DNA from: Streptomyces sp. ISL-96
Lineage (GTDB): Bacteria > Actinomycetota > Actinomycetes > Streptomycetales > Streptomycetaceae
Direction of reading: 5' to 3'
Assembly: GCF_018614035.1 (NCBI RefSeq)
Contig: NZ_JAGGPA010000013.1
Span: forward strand, 23,505-87,504
Length of the DNA: 64,000 nucleotides
Shown: piece by piece, positions 16,395 to 25,396 of the stretch
How positions within the stretch are numbered: the first letter of the stretch is position 1
How the letters are laid out: each line of letters opens with the position of its first letter
Position numbers and translations under genes: made by a program
The notes under the pieces: model-generated
What the model saw: the letters and a program-made list of their open reading frames with translations, nothing else
Databases searched by the model: none
What the model was told of the DNA's origin: nothing

Positions 16395-17156
16395 GTGAAG
16401 TCCATGGGGCTGGGTGGGACGAGCGATACGGCACCGCTACACGTGGACGAATTCGAGGTCGGTTGGCGGGATGCCGGAGGTGAACACCGACGACCACTGA
16501 GTGAGGCGGAAGAGGTCGAGTTCGAGAAGGGATTACCAGTACGTGGCTTCCCTTCATACCGCGGTCAGCGGAACTTCCCGGGCCTGTACTGGTCGGCCAC
16601 GACGGGCGGGCACGTGGGGTTCGAGTCGTGGCTGGAGCGGGATCACGCGATGCTGCTGGACTTCACACCCGAGGTGACCGGGCTGCTGTCGCAGCCGCTA
16701 TGGCTGTTCTGGCAGAACGACAAGGGCCGGGCGGTCTCCCACGCGCCGGACTACTTCGCACGGTTCGAGGACGGCCGGGGGTTGCTGGTGGACTGCCGGC
16801 CTCTGGACCGGGTGGACGAGCGATCGGCGGCCAAGTTCGCGGTGACGCGGCTGGCGTGTGAGGCGGCGGGCTGGGGCTATCGGGTGGTCGGGATGGTGGA
16901 CCCGGTCCGTATGGCCAATGTCCGCTGGCTGGCGGGTTATCGGCACCCTCGGCATGCGACCACCGTGGGGATGGCCGAGCGGCTGATGGCGGTGTTCTCG
17001 GTGCCCTCACCGTTGGTGGGGCAGGCGTCGCTGTTGGGTGATCCGATTGCGGTGTTACCAGCGGTGTTCCATCTGCTCTGGGCGGGGCGACTCCGGGCGG
17101 ACCTGTCGAAGCCGCTGACGGACACGACGCTGGTGTCGCGGGTGGAGGCGTGGTGA
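16395..17156 (+). CDS. TnsA-like transposase endonuclease subunit
   Basis: Endonuclease subunit that would cut the 5' ends of a Tn7-like transposon while TnsB joins the 3' ends. The 253-residue protein has the PD-(D/E)xK core: Glu in GFESWLERDH, Asp in SHAPDYF, and LLVDCRP, where Arg stands in the place of the usual Lys, as is typical of actinobacterial relatives. The remaining C-terminal half is the TnsC-contact region in better studied elements. The start could be the GTG at 16395 or the ATG at 16404. It overlaps the tnsB start by four bases. It looks intact, unlike its partners. Confidence 0.82.
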   Translation: MKSMGLGGTSDTAPLHVDEFEVGWRDAGGEHRRPLSEAEEVEFEKGLPVRGFPSYRGQRNFPGLYWSATTGGHVGFESWLERDHAMLLDFTPEVTGLLSQPLWLFWQNDKGRAVSHAPDYFARFEDGRGLLVDCRPLDRVDERSAAKFAVTRLACEAAGWGYRVVGMVDPVRMANVRWLAGYRHPRHATTVGMAERLMAVFSVPSPLVGQASLLGDPIAVLPAVFHLLWAGRLRADLSKPLTDTTLVSRVEAW

Positions 17157-19191
17157 GCGGACGGGCGGCGCTGCGCGTCGGCGACCAGGTCCGGCTCGAC
17201 GAGCGGCTGCACACCGTGGTCGGGTTGTCAGGGACGCTGGTGCGGCTGGCCGACGAGGCTGGTCGGGCGAGTCTGGTGTTGCTGCCTCACCTACTGGCCG
17301 CCGAAGGCTTCGAGTTCCTTGGTAAGCGGGACGGGTCACCGGTAGTGGCGCCCTTCGCGTTGCTGGACACCGTTCCGCCGCTGGAGGCAGAGAAGGCCAC
17401 CGCCTGGGAACAGCATCTACTGGAGCTGGAGTCCGGGCGGCAAAGCGGTATCGGAGCCGGGGCGGGGCCGCGGCCGGAGTACGACCCGGCCCTGCATACC
17501 TTGGAGGAGCGGATCGCCGCGAAGGCCACCGAGTTGCGCGCCCTGGGCTGGACGGTGAGCGCGCGGACGGTCGAGAGGATGCGGGCCCGCTACCGGGATC
17601 AAGGGGTCTGGGGGCTGGTCGATCACCGCAAGACCCGTCTGTCCTCGCCGACGGGCCGGGCTGATGAGCGGGTGGTTTCAGCCGTCGCGGAGGTGCTGGC
17701 CTGCCAGCTGAACGAGTCGACTGGGACACGAGGCCGGGTGCGGCGCCGGGTCGAGGCCCTGCTGGCCGAGCAGCACGGGGCCGGGGTAGTGCCGATGCCG
17801 TCGAAGACGACGTTCTACCGGCTTGTCGAGGCAGTGAGCGCGGGCACGCATGCCTTCGGTTCGGCTGCTTCCCGCCGCTCCCAAGCTCGGCGGCCCGAGG
17901 GAATGTTCACGCCGTCCGCGGCCTGCCGACCTGGCGAGCTAGTACAGATCGACACGACTCCGCTGGACGTGCTGGTGATCCTGGAGGATGGGGTGAGCGG
18001 TCGTCCGGAACTGACCATCGCCGTTGACGTGGCGACCCGGACAATCTGCGCGGCGGTGCTGCGGCCAGCGGGCACCAAGGCGGTCGATGCGTCGCTGCTG
18101 CTGGCGAAGATGCTGGTCCCCGAGCCGCTGCGGCCGGGCTGGCCGGAGGCCCTGGCCCTGTCGGCGACGCTGATTCCGCACGCCCGGCTGCTGGACATCG
18201 ACGCCCGGCTGGAGCAGGCCGCCGCGAAACCGGTGATCGTCCCGGAAACCATCGGCATCGATCACGGGAAGGTGTTCGTCTCCAGCACCTTCCTGACCGC
18301 CTGCCGGTCGCTGGGCGTCTCCGTTCAGCCGTCCCGCCCGGCGACCCCGACTGACAAGGGAATCGTCGAGCGGCCGTTTCCTCGATCAACACACTGTTCT
18401 GCCAGCACATCCCTGGCTACACCGGTTCGAACACGACCCGCCGGGGGGCCGAGGTCGAGGCCGTCTGGACGCTCGCGGAACTGGACGACCTGTTGCAGGA
18501 ATGGATCGTGGCCTGCTGGCAGCAGCGGCCGCACGAAGGACTGCGCAGCCCGTTCCTACCGGGCCGGCCGATGTCTCCCAACGACGCGTACGCCCTGCTG
18601 GTCTCCCGCACCGGCTACCTGCCGATGCCGCTGAGCGGCCCCGACTACTTGGAACTGCTGCCAGCACTCTGGCGTTCGGTCAACGACTACGGCATCCGCG
18701 TCGACCACCGCACCTACAACTGTCCCGGACTGAACCCGCTGCGGCGCCGCTCCTCGGGAGTGACCGCCAAGGGCGGGCTCTGGGAGGTCCACTACGACCC
18801 CTACGACCTGTCCCAGATCTGGGTACGCGACGCGCGCATCGGAGAGTGGATCACTGTTCCGTGGACACACCGGCACCTGGTCTCCGCGCCGTTCGCGGAC
18901 TTCACCTGGCGCCGGGCCCGGGACCTGCTCGCGATGCGGGGCCAGGACGACACCAACCAAGCCGCCGTGGCCGCCGCAGTCGACCAGTTGCTGACCCGGG
19001 GGGAAAGCGGACCGGGCCGCCGAATCGCGGCCCGCACCCGCGCCGCCCTGGAGTCCGCTCGGTCCGTCCCTGCGCTGCCGCAGGCACCGGCTCCGGAAGA
19101 CGCCGAGGACGAGACCACCGTCCTGGAGCAGCCGTCGAACATCATTCCCTTCAGCGTCTTCGATGCCTTCACCGACGGGAGTCGCCTGTGA
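17153..19191 (+). pseudogene. TnsB/Mu-type DDE transposase, frameshifted
   Basis: Transposase subunit with an N-terminal small beta domain, HTH segments (about residues 110-200, SARTVERMRARYRDQG), an integrase core, and a Mu-type C-terminal barrel. The DDE residues are in VQIDTTPLD, IGIDHGKVF and TDKGIVER. Reading frame 2 is correct up to GIVER (18370), then the family sequence (SINTLFCQHIPGYTG) resumes in frame 1 from 18382, so one base is missing at about 18377-18381. The sequence around the break is not a canonical slippery heptamer, so mutation or sequencing error is likelier than programmed frameshifting. The stop overlaps the tnsC start (GTGA). Confidence 0.8.
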
Positions 19192-19373
19192 GCGAGGCTC
19201 CGCTACAGGACATCGCCAACCCGCAGATGTCGCTGACCACGAAGGAAGGCTGGCGGGCGTTCGTCGACGACGGCAGCGAACGCATCACCCGCCGCCGGCT
19301 CGACACCATCCACGTCGACCACGCCAGTGAAAGGGCCTTCCGCGGCGAAGCCCGGCGCGGCAGGACAGCCTGA
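19188..19373 (+). pseudogene. Truncated TnsC-like ATPase, N-terminal fragment
   Basis: A 61-codon frame that begins in the four-base overlap with tnsB, where TnsC belongs. The first part (SEAPLQDIANPQMSLTTKEGWRAFV) resembles TnsC N-termini from actinobacterial elements. There is no Walker A, Walker B or any AAA+ core before the stop. The last 20 or so residues are Arg-rich and may be out-of-place sequence from the deletion. Without the ATPase the module cannot select targets. Confidence 0.65.
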
Positions 19374-19376
19374 TGA

Positions 19377-20183
19377 CCGGCCGACAGAGAGGTCCTGCTC
19401 CCGTCACGCTGGCTCCAGTGCCCGCTCAACGAACTGGAACGGCTGGAACTCATCAGCGGCCAGCCCCGCACCACTCTGCTCTGGGCACTGCCAGAACTGC
19501 GGCACCACGCTCCCGACATTGTCCCGCCACCCGAGACCTTCATCGTCAACCACCGCCCCGCCTGCGACCTCTGCGCTTGGCGCTCCGGCAGTAACGGCCA
19601 ACCCATCCACGTCTACATCCGAGGGTTCCATGACAACGTCTGCATCCGTCATCAGCGCTGGCTGAGCTACGGACACGTGAACGACTCCAAACAGATGGAC
19701 CTGTCACAGGCTCCCGAAATCGCGCAGGCCCAGATTCTTCTGGACCAGCTCGAACGCCGGCACGGCGCCTCCGTTCTCCTTGAGTGTTACCGCCGGTGCG
19801 AAAAGTTCTGGACGGAAGTAGACAATCGGGCACTGGTGCACCGAGACAGAGACTCCGTACTCCAGCGCATCTACCGACCCAGCAACGGGGCTCTCCCGAA
19901 CCGCTTCGCCGCCCATCGAACACCACGGCTCAAACGAGCCGCCAACTATCCCCAAGCCGCCAGGTTCACGAAGCTGATTATTTCCCTGGCACAGCGACCG
20001 GAGACCGAACGCAGAGTCGCGCACCTCACCGGCACCACCCAGATCGCGTTCGAGCAAGCCTTCCGCCTGGACCACCGCCCCCGAGGCATCACGCTCCCAT
20101 GGCTCCGCAACGGCCTTATCGGCTTGGTGGAAGCCGTCGCAGACCTGACTCACGATGGTGAACCCGAAGACGCCTCGTCCTGA
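19377..20183 (+). pseudogene. TniQ-like target-selection protein, N-terminally truncated
   Basis: Frame 3 is open from just after a TGA at 19374 to the stop at 20183 (268 codons), with no good start at its beginning; the first usable GTG (19677) lies after the conserved zinc-finger part. That part, CDLCAWRSGS then HDNVCIRHQRWL, has the C-x2-C and C-x3-H spacing of TniQ/TnsD zinc fingers. A helical C-terminal region with ERRVAHLTGTTQIAFEQAF follows. The order after tnsC and the zinc fingers make TniQ the best match; the N-terminal domain is gone. Confidence 0.65.
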
Positions 20184-20190
20184 CTGACCA

Positions 20191-20820
20191 TCACAAAGCG
20201 CCCGCGTCGTGGTCGATGAGGGACATGCCCGATGCCAGTGCGCGGGCGGTGTCGGCAAAGTACTGCTCATCGGCACCGGGGGCAAGACCGAGGGGGACGC
20301 CCTGACTGAGGCCGACGAACAATGCCCTGAGCGCGGTGGTCAGGCGTTGTGCCTGTTGCGACGTCACGACGCTTCCGTTGTGCGACCTTCCGGTGAACAG
20401 CGCGATCAGATGGTTCTCTTGCGACCGGATGGACGCGGCGAGCTGGGAACCCAGCTCTGGGTCATGCAGGGCCATGTCCAGCAAGGTGATCTGGAGCGAC
20501 AGGCCAGACAGCGCGTCCGAGGCGTCACAACTGCGCCGGTAGTACCGGGCGAAGGCGTCGACCGCTTCCAGCAGATCAAGTCCAGCGGGAACCGCCTGCT
20601 CGATCTCCTCGTAGTGCGGCCGCAGGTAGTCGGCGATCAGGGCGACCACCAGGCCGTTCTTGCTTCCGAATAGCGAGTAGATGGCGCCGGTGGTCAGGTC
20701 GGCGCGTTCGGCGATCTCATCAAGCTTGGCCCGGTACCCGTCCCGGGACACGACCTGGAACGCAGCGTCCAGCAAGGCGCGGCGGTTGCGTTCCTTGGCC
20801 TCCGCTCTCGTCATTCTCAT
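20191..20820 (-). CDS. TetR family transcriptional regulator
   Basis: A 209-residue repressor: an N-terminal HTH (about 7-55, LDEIAERADLTTGAIYSLFGSKNGL) and an all-helical ligand domain with a C-terminal dimer helix. It is divergent from a small membrane protein, and a 6-bp dyad (20835-20849) lies in the 63-base gap, where it would control both genes. The ligand is unknown. The gene ends only eight bases from the TniQ remnant, on the opposite strand, so the transposon edge is close by. An ATG two codons downstream is the alternative start. Confidence 0.9.
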   Translation of the reverse strand: MRMTRAEAKERNRRALLDAAFQVVSRDGYRAKLDEIAERADLTTGAIYSLFGSKNGLVVALIADYLRPHYEEIEQAVPAGLDLLEAVDAFARYYRRSCDASDALSGLSLQITLLDMALHDPELGSQLAASIRSQENHLIALFTGRSHNGSVVTSQQAQRLTTALRALFVGLSQGVPLGLAPGADEQYFADTARALASGMSLIDHDAGAL

Positions 20821-20834
20821 AGTTTGATTATTGC

Positions 20835-20849
20835 CGTAATCTCATTACG
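20835..20849. promoter_or_regulatory. TetR-type operator candidate
   Basis: CGTAAT-CTC-ATTACG is a perfect 6-bp dyad in the short divergent region between the TetR gene and the membrane-protein gene, 15 bases upstream of the TetR ATG. It is placed to block both promoters. Confidence 0.6.
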
Positions 20850-20883
20850 AAACCAGTCGTGACGAGCTTCAAGGAGGACGCTC

Positions 20884-21306
20884 ATGGCCCAGGTCTCGGC
20901 ATCGCGGGTGACCCGCCAGACGGTGGGCGCCATCGCCGATGGCGCCTTCAAGGTGTTGCTTGCCGCTGTCTCCATCGCCGGCGCTGCGCCGCTCGGCCGG
21001 TTACTCGGAACGCCAGCCTGGCTGATGGTCGTCTCAGGCGTGGCCCTGCTGATCGGCGGCGGCATCGAGATCAGATACACGCGCAGCCGGTCGATGCGCA
21101 CCTACACGCAGCTCATGATTGCCTACGACAGTGGCTGGGTGTTGGCGGCCCTGACCGGTCTCCTGATGGCGTGGCAGGGCAGCAGAGCCGGGGGTGAAGT
21201 CTGGATGGGGTACCAGACAGTCGCCCCCGTCGTGTTCGCCGCCCTGCTGGTCGCCGCTGCCCCTACGCAGGTAACCCCGGGCACTCAGCGCGACACCTCA
21301 GTTTGA
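20884..21306 (+). CDS. Small integral membrane protein under TetR control
   Basis: A 140-residue protein with four hydrophobic segments (about 15-36, 43-61, 78-99, 112-126) and short charged loops, including a basic one (RYTRSRSMR). No transport or enzyme motif is visible. AAGGAGGA lies six bases before the ATG. It is divergent from the TetR regulator and is followed by an 18-bp perfect hairpin. Such TetR and small-membrane-protein pairs often respond to a hydrophobic small molecule, but the sequence does not say which. Confidence 0.8.
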   Translation: MAQVSASRVTRQTVGAIADGAFKVLLAAVSIAGAAPLGRLLGTPAWLMVVSGVALLIGGGIEIRYTRSRSMRTYTQLMIAYDSGWVLAALTGLLMAWQGSRAGGEVWMGYQTVAPVVFAALLVAAAPTQVTPGTQRDTSV

Positions 21307-21346
21307 GCGAGACAGCCGGCCCGCCCCCGTCTCGCTCAAACTGAGG
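21296..21346 (+). terminator. Perfect 18-bp hairpin after the membrane-protein gene
   Basis: CCTCAGTTTGAGCGAGAC and its exact complement flank a 15-base loop and include the stop codon of the upstream gene. A third, imperfect copy of the left arm (CCTCACCTCGAGCGAGAC, 15 of 18 matching) lies at about 21373-21390. Confidence 0.75.
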
Positions 21347-21406
21347 CACCCCAGGTCAGGCACTGACTCTGCCTCACCTCGAGCGAGACCGGACACCGAC
21401 GAAGCC

Positions 21407-21910
21407 CTAGCGGCCCGTGCGGCCGTCGGCCAGCTCCCGCAGGATGTCGAGGTGGCCGTTGTGCCGCGCGGTCTCCTCGATCAGGTGCAGCATGATCCAG
21501 CGCAGGTTGACGCGCTTCCCGTTGTCCCTGGCGCGCTGCGCCTCGGTGTCCAGGTCGTGGTCGGCGACCAGCTTCCGGTACCGGGCGCACTGGGCGTCGT
21601 ACGCCGAAAGCAGGTCGGCCAGCGGCACGTCGAGCGCGATGCGCATCTCCCGGTCGGGGTCCTCGTCCGTCCACGGCCCCTCGTCCTCCTCGCCGAGGAA
21701 CACCACCTGGAACCAGTAGTACTCGACCCAGTGGAGGTGGCTGATGAGCCCGCACAGCGTCATCAGCGGAGATCCGGGCAGCGGGGCCCTGCGGGCGTCT
21801 TCGTGCGACACGTCGTCGCACTTGGCGCGCGCGGTGTCGCGGACGTAGTCGAGGAACGTGGCGAGCGAGGCGCGCTCGTCGGGCGCGGGAGGCATATCGG
21901 TTCGTGTCAT
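21407..21910 (-). CDS. DinB family protein (DUF664)
   Basis: A 167-residue four-helix-bundle protein of the DinB/YfiT superfamily, DUF664 branch. The metal-binding histidines are in LISHLHWVEYYWF and in EETARHNGHLDILRE, the classic triad positions. Members are mycothiol- or bacillithiol-dependent enzymes or of unknown activity. The presence of mycothiol genes in the window makes a thiol-linked role possible. It is divergent from the flavin-dependent oxidoreductase gene, with a dyad between them. Confidence 0.92.
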   Translation of the reverse strand: MTRTDMPPAPDERASLATFLDYVRDTARAKCDDVSHEDARRAPLPGSPLMTLCGLISHLHWVEYYWFQVVFLGEEDEGPWTDEDPDREMRIALDVPLADLLSAYDAQCARYRKLVADHDLDTEAQRARDNGKRVNLRWIMLHLIEETARHNGHLDILRELADGRTGR

Positions 21911-21955
21911 CGGGGTGAATGTTCTTTGCCCGTACGCCCGCTGTCGAGCGATTTT

Positions 21956-21983
21956 GAGTCACCGCAGGCTCCAGGGGTGACTC
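21956..21983. promoter_or_regulatory. Dyad in the divergent DinB/oxidoreductase promoter
   Basis: GAGTCACC and GGTGACTC form a perfect 8-bp inverted repeat with a 12-base spacer between the two divergent starts. It is a candidate operator. The regulator is not identifiable here. Confidence 0.45.
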
Positions 21984-22040
21984 TTGAGAAGGTCCGGCAC
22001 TACGCCGGGACCAGCGATACGGCGAGAAGGAGCAGCACAC

Positions 22041-22535
22041 GTGACAGCACACGTGACACACGAAAACGGCGGTGGCGACGGCATCGGTACGGGTACGGGT
22101 GCGGTCAAGCTCAGTCCCAGCGGCTGGGTGGCCGAGCAGGCCGAGCTGTACGAGGAGTCCGGCGGCACCAAGGGCACCACCATGCAGGGCGCGCCCTGCC
22201 TGCTGATGGACTACCTCGGGCGGCGCAGCGGCGCCATCCGGCGCACCGTGCTCATTTACGGGCGCGACGGCGACGACTACCTGGTCGTGGCGTCGAAGGG
22301 CGGCTCGGACGAGCACCCCCTGTGGTACCTGAACATCCAGGACAACCCGCACGTACAACTGCGCGTCGGCACCGAGCGGTTCCCGGCCCGCGCCGAGACG
22401 CTTTCCGCCGAGGAGAAGGCCCGCGTGTGGCCGCATCTGGTGGACATCTTCGCGCCGTACGAGACCTACCAGAAGAAGACCACCCGTGACATCCCGGTGG
22501 TGCGGCTGCGGCGTACGGACAAGACGAACGGCTGA
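22041..22535 (+). CDS. Nitroreductase/deazaflavin-dependent oxidoreductase (Ddn-like)
   Basis: A 164-residue split-beta-barrel flavin protein of the F420-dependent Ddn family. The core LLMDYLGRRSGAIRRTVLIYGRDGDDYLVVASKGG is followed by HPLWYLNIQDNP, the cofactor-contact region of these enzymes. They reduce quinones or other activated alkenes with reduced F420. The GTG at 22041 is preceded by AAGGAG; an in-frame start 19 codons earlier lacks one. A terminator follows at 22544-22573. Confidence 0.9.
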   Translation: MTAHVTHENGGGDGIGTGTGAVKLSPSGWVAEQAELYEESGGTKGTTMQGAPCLLMDYLGRRSGAIRRTVLIYGRDGDDYLVVASKGGSDEHPLWYLNIQDNPHVQLRVGTERFPARAETLSAEEKARVWPHLVDIFAPYETYQKKTTRDIPVVRLRRTDKTNG

Positions 22536-22543
22536 GGCGGCGG

Positions 22544-22573
22544 GCCGCCCGGCGCCGGATGACGCCGGGCGGC
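22544..22573. terminator. Terminator after the Ddn-like gene
   Basis: A perfect 11-bp stem (GCCGCCCGGCG) with an eight-base loop, eight bases after the stop. Confidence 0.75.
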
Positions 22574-22635
22574 TCCCGCATTCCCGGCCAAACCCACTGC
22601 TGCCGAGGCGACTTCGCGCCGTACACTCCGCGATC

Positions 22636-23352
22636 ATGACGACTGAGACGACCGCACAGACGACGCCCGCGCTCTTCGACACCATGTCGACGATGCGCGC
22701 CATGCGCCGCCTCAAGCCCGACCCCGTGCCGGACGAAACGCTCGACCAGCTCCTACAGGCCGCCGTCTGGGGCCCGAGCGGCGGCAACATGCAGTGTTAC
22801 GAGTACGTCGTCGTGACCGACCGCGAGGTCATGTCCCGGCTCGCGCCGCTGTGGAAGCGGTGCGTGGACGCGTACCTGGCGACCACGGGCAAGTACGCGC
22901 CGAAGGGCATGGACGAGGCGGCGTACGCCCGGATGGTCGCCGCCATCGAGTACCAGCGCGACCACTTCGCCGAAACCCCCGCGCTCATCGTCCCCTGCTA
23001 CCGCTTTCCCGAGCCGCGCACGGACGAGGCCGGGCTCCAGGCGTCGGCGCAGGCGCTCGGCCCGGAGGGTGTCGCGCACATGATGAACACTCAGACGCGT
23101 TTCATGGCTCTCGCGGAGGGCTCGTGCGTGTACCCGGGCGTACAGAACCTCCTCCTCGCGGCGCGCGGTCTCGGCCTCGCCGCCAACATCACCATCTGGC
23201 ACCTGATGCTGGAGCAGGAGTGGAAACAGGCGCTGGGCATCCCTGAGGACATGCATACCTTCGCCGCCGTCCCGGTGGGGTGGCCGCTGGGGAAGTTCGG
23301 TCCCGTACGCCGCCGCCCGGTCGCCGAGGTCATCCACCGGAACCGCTGGTAG
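22636..23352 (+). CDS. Nitroreductase family protein
   Basis: A 238-residue FMN-dependent nitroreductase-fold protein. The FMN phosphate-binding Arg pair is in MRAMRRLKPDP, WGPSGGNMQCYE is the classical nitroreductase loop, and LLLAARGLGLAANIT is the conserved helix. Likely a NAD(P)H- or F420-linked oxidoreductase of unknown substrate. It is separated from the upstream Ddn-like gene by a terminator, so it has its own promoter; a leaderless start is possible (TACACT about ten bases upstream). Confidence 0.9.
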   Translation: MTTETTAQTTPALFDTMSTMRAMRRLKPDPVPDETLDQLLQAAVWGPSGGNMQCYEYVVVTDREVMSRLAPLWKRCVDAYLATTGKYAPKGMDEAAYARMVAAIEYQRDHFAETPALIVPCYRFPEPRTDEAGLQASAQALGPEGVAHMMNTQTRFMALAEGSCVYPGVQNLLLAARGLGLAANITIWHLMLEQEWKQALGIPEDMHTFAAVPVGWPLGKFGPVRRRPVAEVIHRNRW

Positions 23353-23368
23353 GGCGGACAGGCCGGCC

Positions 23369-25354
23369 TCAGGCCGGCATGGGCGCCGGGAGCGGGAGGC
23401 GGTGCAGTACGTCGAGGCGGCTGACCGCCCGGGTCAGCACCACGTAGAGCCGGTGCAGGCCCCGCTCCTCGGCGCCGGCGATCTCGGCCGGTTCGACGGC
23501 GATGACGTGGTCGTACTCCAGGCCCTTGGCGAGCGTCGCCGGCAGCACGGACAACCGGGGCGCGTCGCCGAGCCCCGCCGCGTCCAGCGCCTCCCGCAAT
23601 TCCCGCACCCGGCCGGCGTCCGCGATGACGCCCACCGAGCCCTCCCTGGTCAGGGCCGCCCGTACCGCATCGACCGTCGCAGCCGCCACATCCCGCACCT
23701 CACGCACTGCCAGTTCGCCGTCCGCGCGCAGCGACCGGCCCGGCGGTACGTCGACGTCCAGCGCCCCGAGCAGCCGGTTCGCCAGCTCCACGATCGCGGC
23801 CGGGACCCGGAAACCGGTGGTCAGCGGCACGACGGCGGCCGTCTCCTTGCCGAGGTGGGCGAGGAGTTCGGGCCAGGTGCGGGCGGCCCACGGCGTCGTA
23901 CCCTGCGCCAGGTCGCCCAGCACCGTCACCGATCCGAACTCGACGCGGCGCGCGATCGCCCGGCACTGCATCGGGGAGAGGTCCTGCGCCTCGTCGATGA
24001 CGACGTGGCCGTAGCTTTCGGGGCGCTCGACGAGGCCGGCGACCTCGTCGATCAGCACCAGGTCGGCGGCCGACCACTTGGCGCTCTTCCAGGAGCGTGG
24101 CGGCTTCGCCCAGCGGATCGCCCGCCGCTCGGCCGGCGTGAGGAGCGGATCGCAAGGGTCGGTGAGCACCGCCGCCACGATCTCCTCCGGCTGGACCTTC
24201 GGCCACACCGCGTCGACGAACGCCCCGATCGCCCGCGACCGCCCCATCCTTCGCAGCCACTCGTCGCTGGGCGGACCGGCCCGGCGTTCGGCCTGGAGCT
24301 GGAGCGCCCGCACCGCGCGCGTGCGCACGCGCTCACGGCCGACGGCGTACGGGGGCGCCTCGGCCCGCACCTCCTCGACGATCCGCTCCAGCTCGCCGCG
24401 CGCAATCCGCCAGCGGTACGAGCCGTCCGGCACGGCCACGGTCTCGGCGGGCGCCGACACCCGCCCGTACAGCGCCCGGTGGAGCACGCGGCCCATGCGG
24501 GCGTCGTGCTTGACGACGGCGGCGGCGGGGCTGTCCTCGGCGCGGACGGGATGACGCCCGATCTCGTCGTCGACGGTCGACTGCCGGATGCCACCCTCCC
24601 CCAGCGACGGCAGCACCTCTGCGATGTACGAGAGGAAGGTCCGGTTGGGCCCGAGGATCAGCAGGCCGCTGCGCTGGAGGCGCTGCGGATACGTATAGAG
24701 GAGGTACGCCGCGCGGTGCAGGCCGACGGCGGTCTTGCCGGTGCCGGGGGCGCCCTGCACGCAGACGGATTCGGTGAGTCCGGAGCGTACGAGATCGTCC
24801 TGCTCGGGCTGGATGGTGGCGGCGATGTCGCGCATCGGGCCGACGCGGGGCCGCTCGATCTCCTCGGCGAGGATGCCGCTTTTCGCCGCGCCGCCGCTTT
24901 CCTCCCCGGCCGCGAGCCGCTCGTCCTCCATCCCGGTCAGGTCCTTTGACGCCCCCTTGCTCCACGGCGCCCAGCCGAACCGCCGGCGCACCAGGACGCC
25001 CTGCGGGTCCTGCGCGCTCGCCTGGTAGAAGGTGCGGGAGACGGGGGCGCGCCAGTCGATGACCAGCGGCGGATCGGCGGGGTGTTCGGCGATGCGGCGG
25101 CGACCGATGTGGTGGCTCTGGCCGTCGGCCAGATCGAGCCGTCCGAAGAAGAGCGGGCCTTGCGGCTCTTCCCTCAACTCCTTGGCGTACGAGCGCAGAT
25201 GGAAGCCGAGGGTTTCGGCGTCGGCGCCGGAGGCGGAGACGTCCGCGCCGGTGACGACCTGTTCACCGGCGCCTTCGGTCATGCGGGTCAGGGCTGCGCG
25301 GCAGAGGTCGTGGAAGGTCCGCTCCTGGCTGAGGGCATGGTCGAGTGACGTCAT
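23369..25354 (-). CDS. helR: HelD/HelR-type RNA polymerase recycling helicase
   Basis: A 661-residue superfamily 1A motor ATPase that frees stalled RNA polymerase. HelR members also displace rifamycins and give resistance. The N-terminal coiled arm is followed by FYQASAQDPQGVLVRRRFGW, Walker A GAPGTGKTA, motif II VVIDEAQDLSPMQ, GDLAQGT (motif III), and C-terminal motifs VLPATLAKGLEYDHVI and LHRLYVVLTRA. It lies 42 bases after the TetR gene and is probably in its operon. The symbol rests on resemblance to Streptomyces HelR; the 19-bp rifamycin-associated element was not found in the gap. Confidence 0.82.
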   Translation of the reverse strand: MTSLDHALSQERTFHDLCRAALTRMTEGAGEQVVTGADVSASGADAETLGFHLRSYAKELREEPQGPLFFGRLDLADGQSHHIGRRRIAEHPADPPLVIDWRAPVSRTFYQASAQDPQGVLVRRRFGWAPWSKGASKDLTGMEDERLAAGEESGGAAKSGILAEEIERPRVGPMRDIAATIQPEQDDLVRSGLTESVCVQGAPGTGKTAVGLHRAAYLLYTYPQRLQRSGLLILGPNRTFLSYIAEVLPSLGEGGIRQSTVDDEIGRHPVRAEDSPAAAVVKHDARMGRVLHRALYGRVSAPAETVAVPDGSYRWRIARGELERIVEEVRAEAPPYAVGRERVRTRAVRALQLQAERRAGPPSDEWLRRMGRSRAIGAFVDAVWPKVQPEEIVAAVLTDPCDPLLTPAERRAIRWAKPPRSWKSAKWSAADLVLIDEVAGLVERPESYGHVVIDEAQDLSPMQCRAIARRVEFGSVTVLGDLAQGTTPWAARTWPELLAHLGKETAAVVPLTTGFRVPAAIVELANRLLGALDVDVPPGRSLRADGELAVREVRDVAAATVDAVRAALTREGSVGVIADAGRVRELREALDAAGLGDAPRLSVLPATLAKGLEYDHVIAVEPAEIAGAEERGLHRLYVVLTRAVSRLDVLHRLPLPAPMPA

Positions 25355-25396
25355 CCACCCAAGATAACGTAACCAAGTAACGAATTTGACTGAGGC

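Larger units (their letters stand above)
16395..20183 (+). mobile_element. Decayed Tn7-like transposon (tnsA-tnsB-tnsC-tniQ remnant)
   Basis: Four genes in the order and overlap pattern of a TnsA-TnsB-TnsC-TniQ transposition module run rightward. TnsA is intact, TnsB has a one-base frameshift, TnsC is reduced to its first part, and TniQ has lost its N-terminus, as if one deletion removed the TnsC ATPase and the start of TniQ. No cargo, terminal repeats or target duplications could be identified by eye, so the coordinates cover only the genes. The element must be immobile by itself. Confidence 0.75.

Noticed and set aside
18362-18400. Programmed -1 frameshifting in the tnsB-like gene
   Set aside because: The break lacks a canonical slippery heptamer, and relatives of this kind read through in one frame. 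A mutation or sequencing error is simpler.
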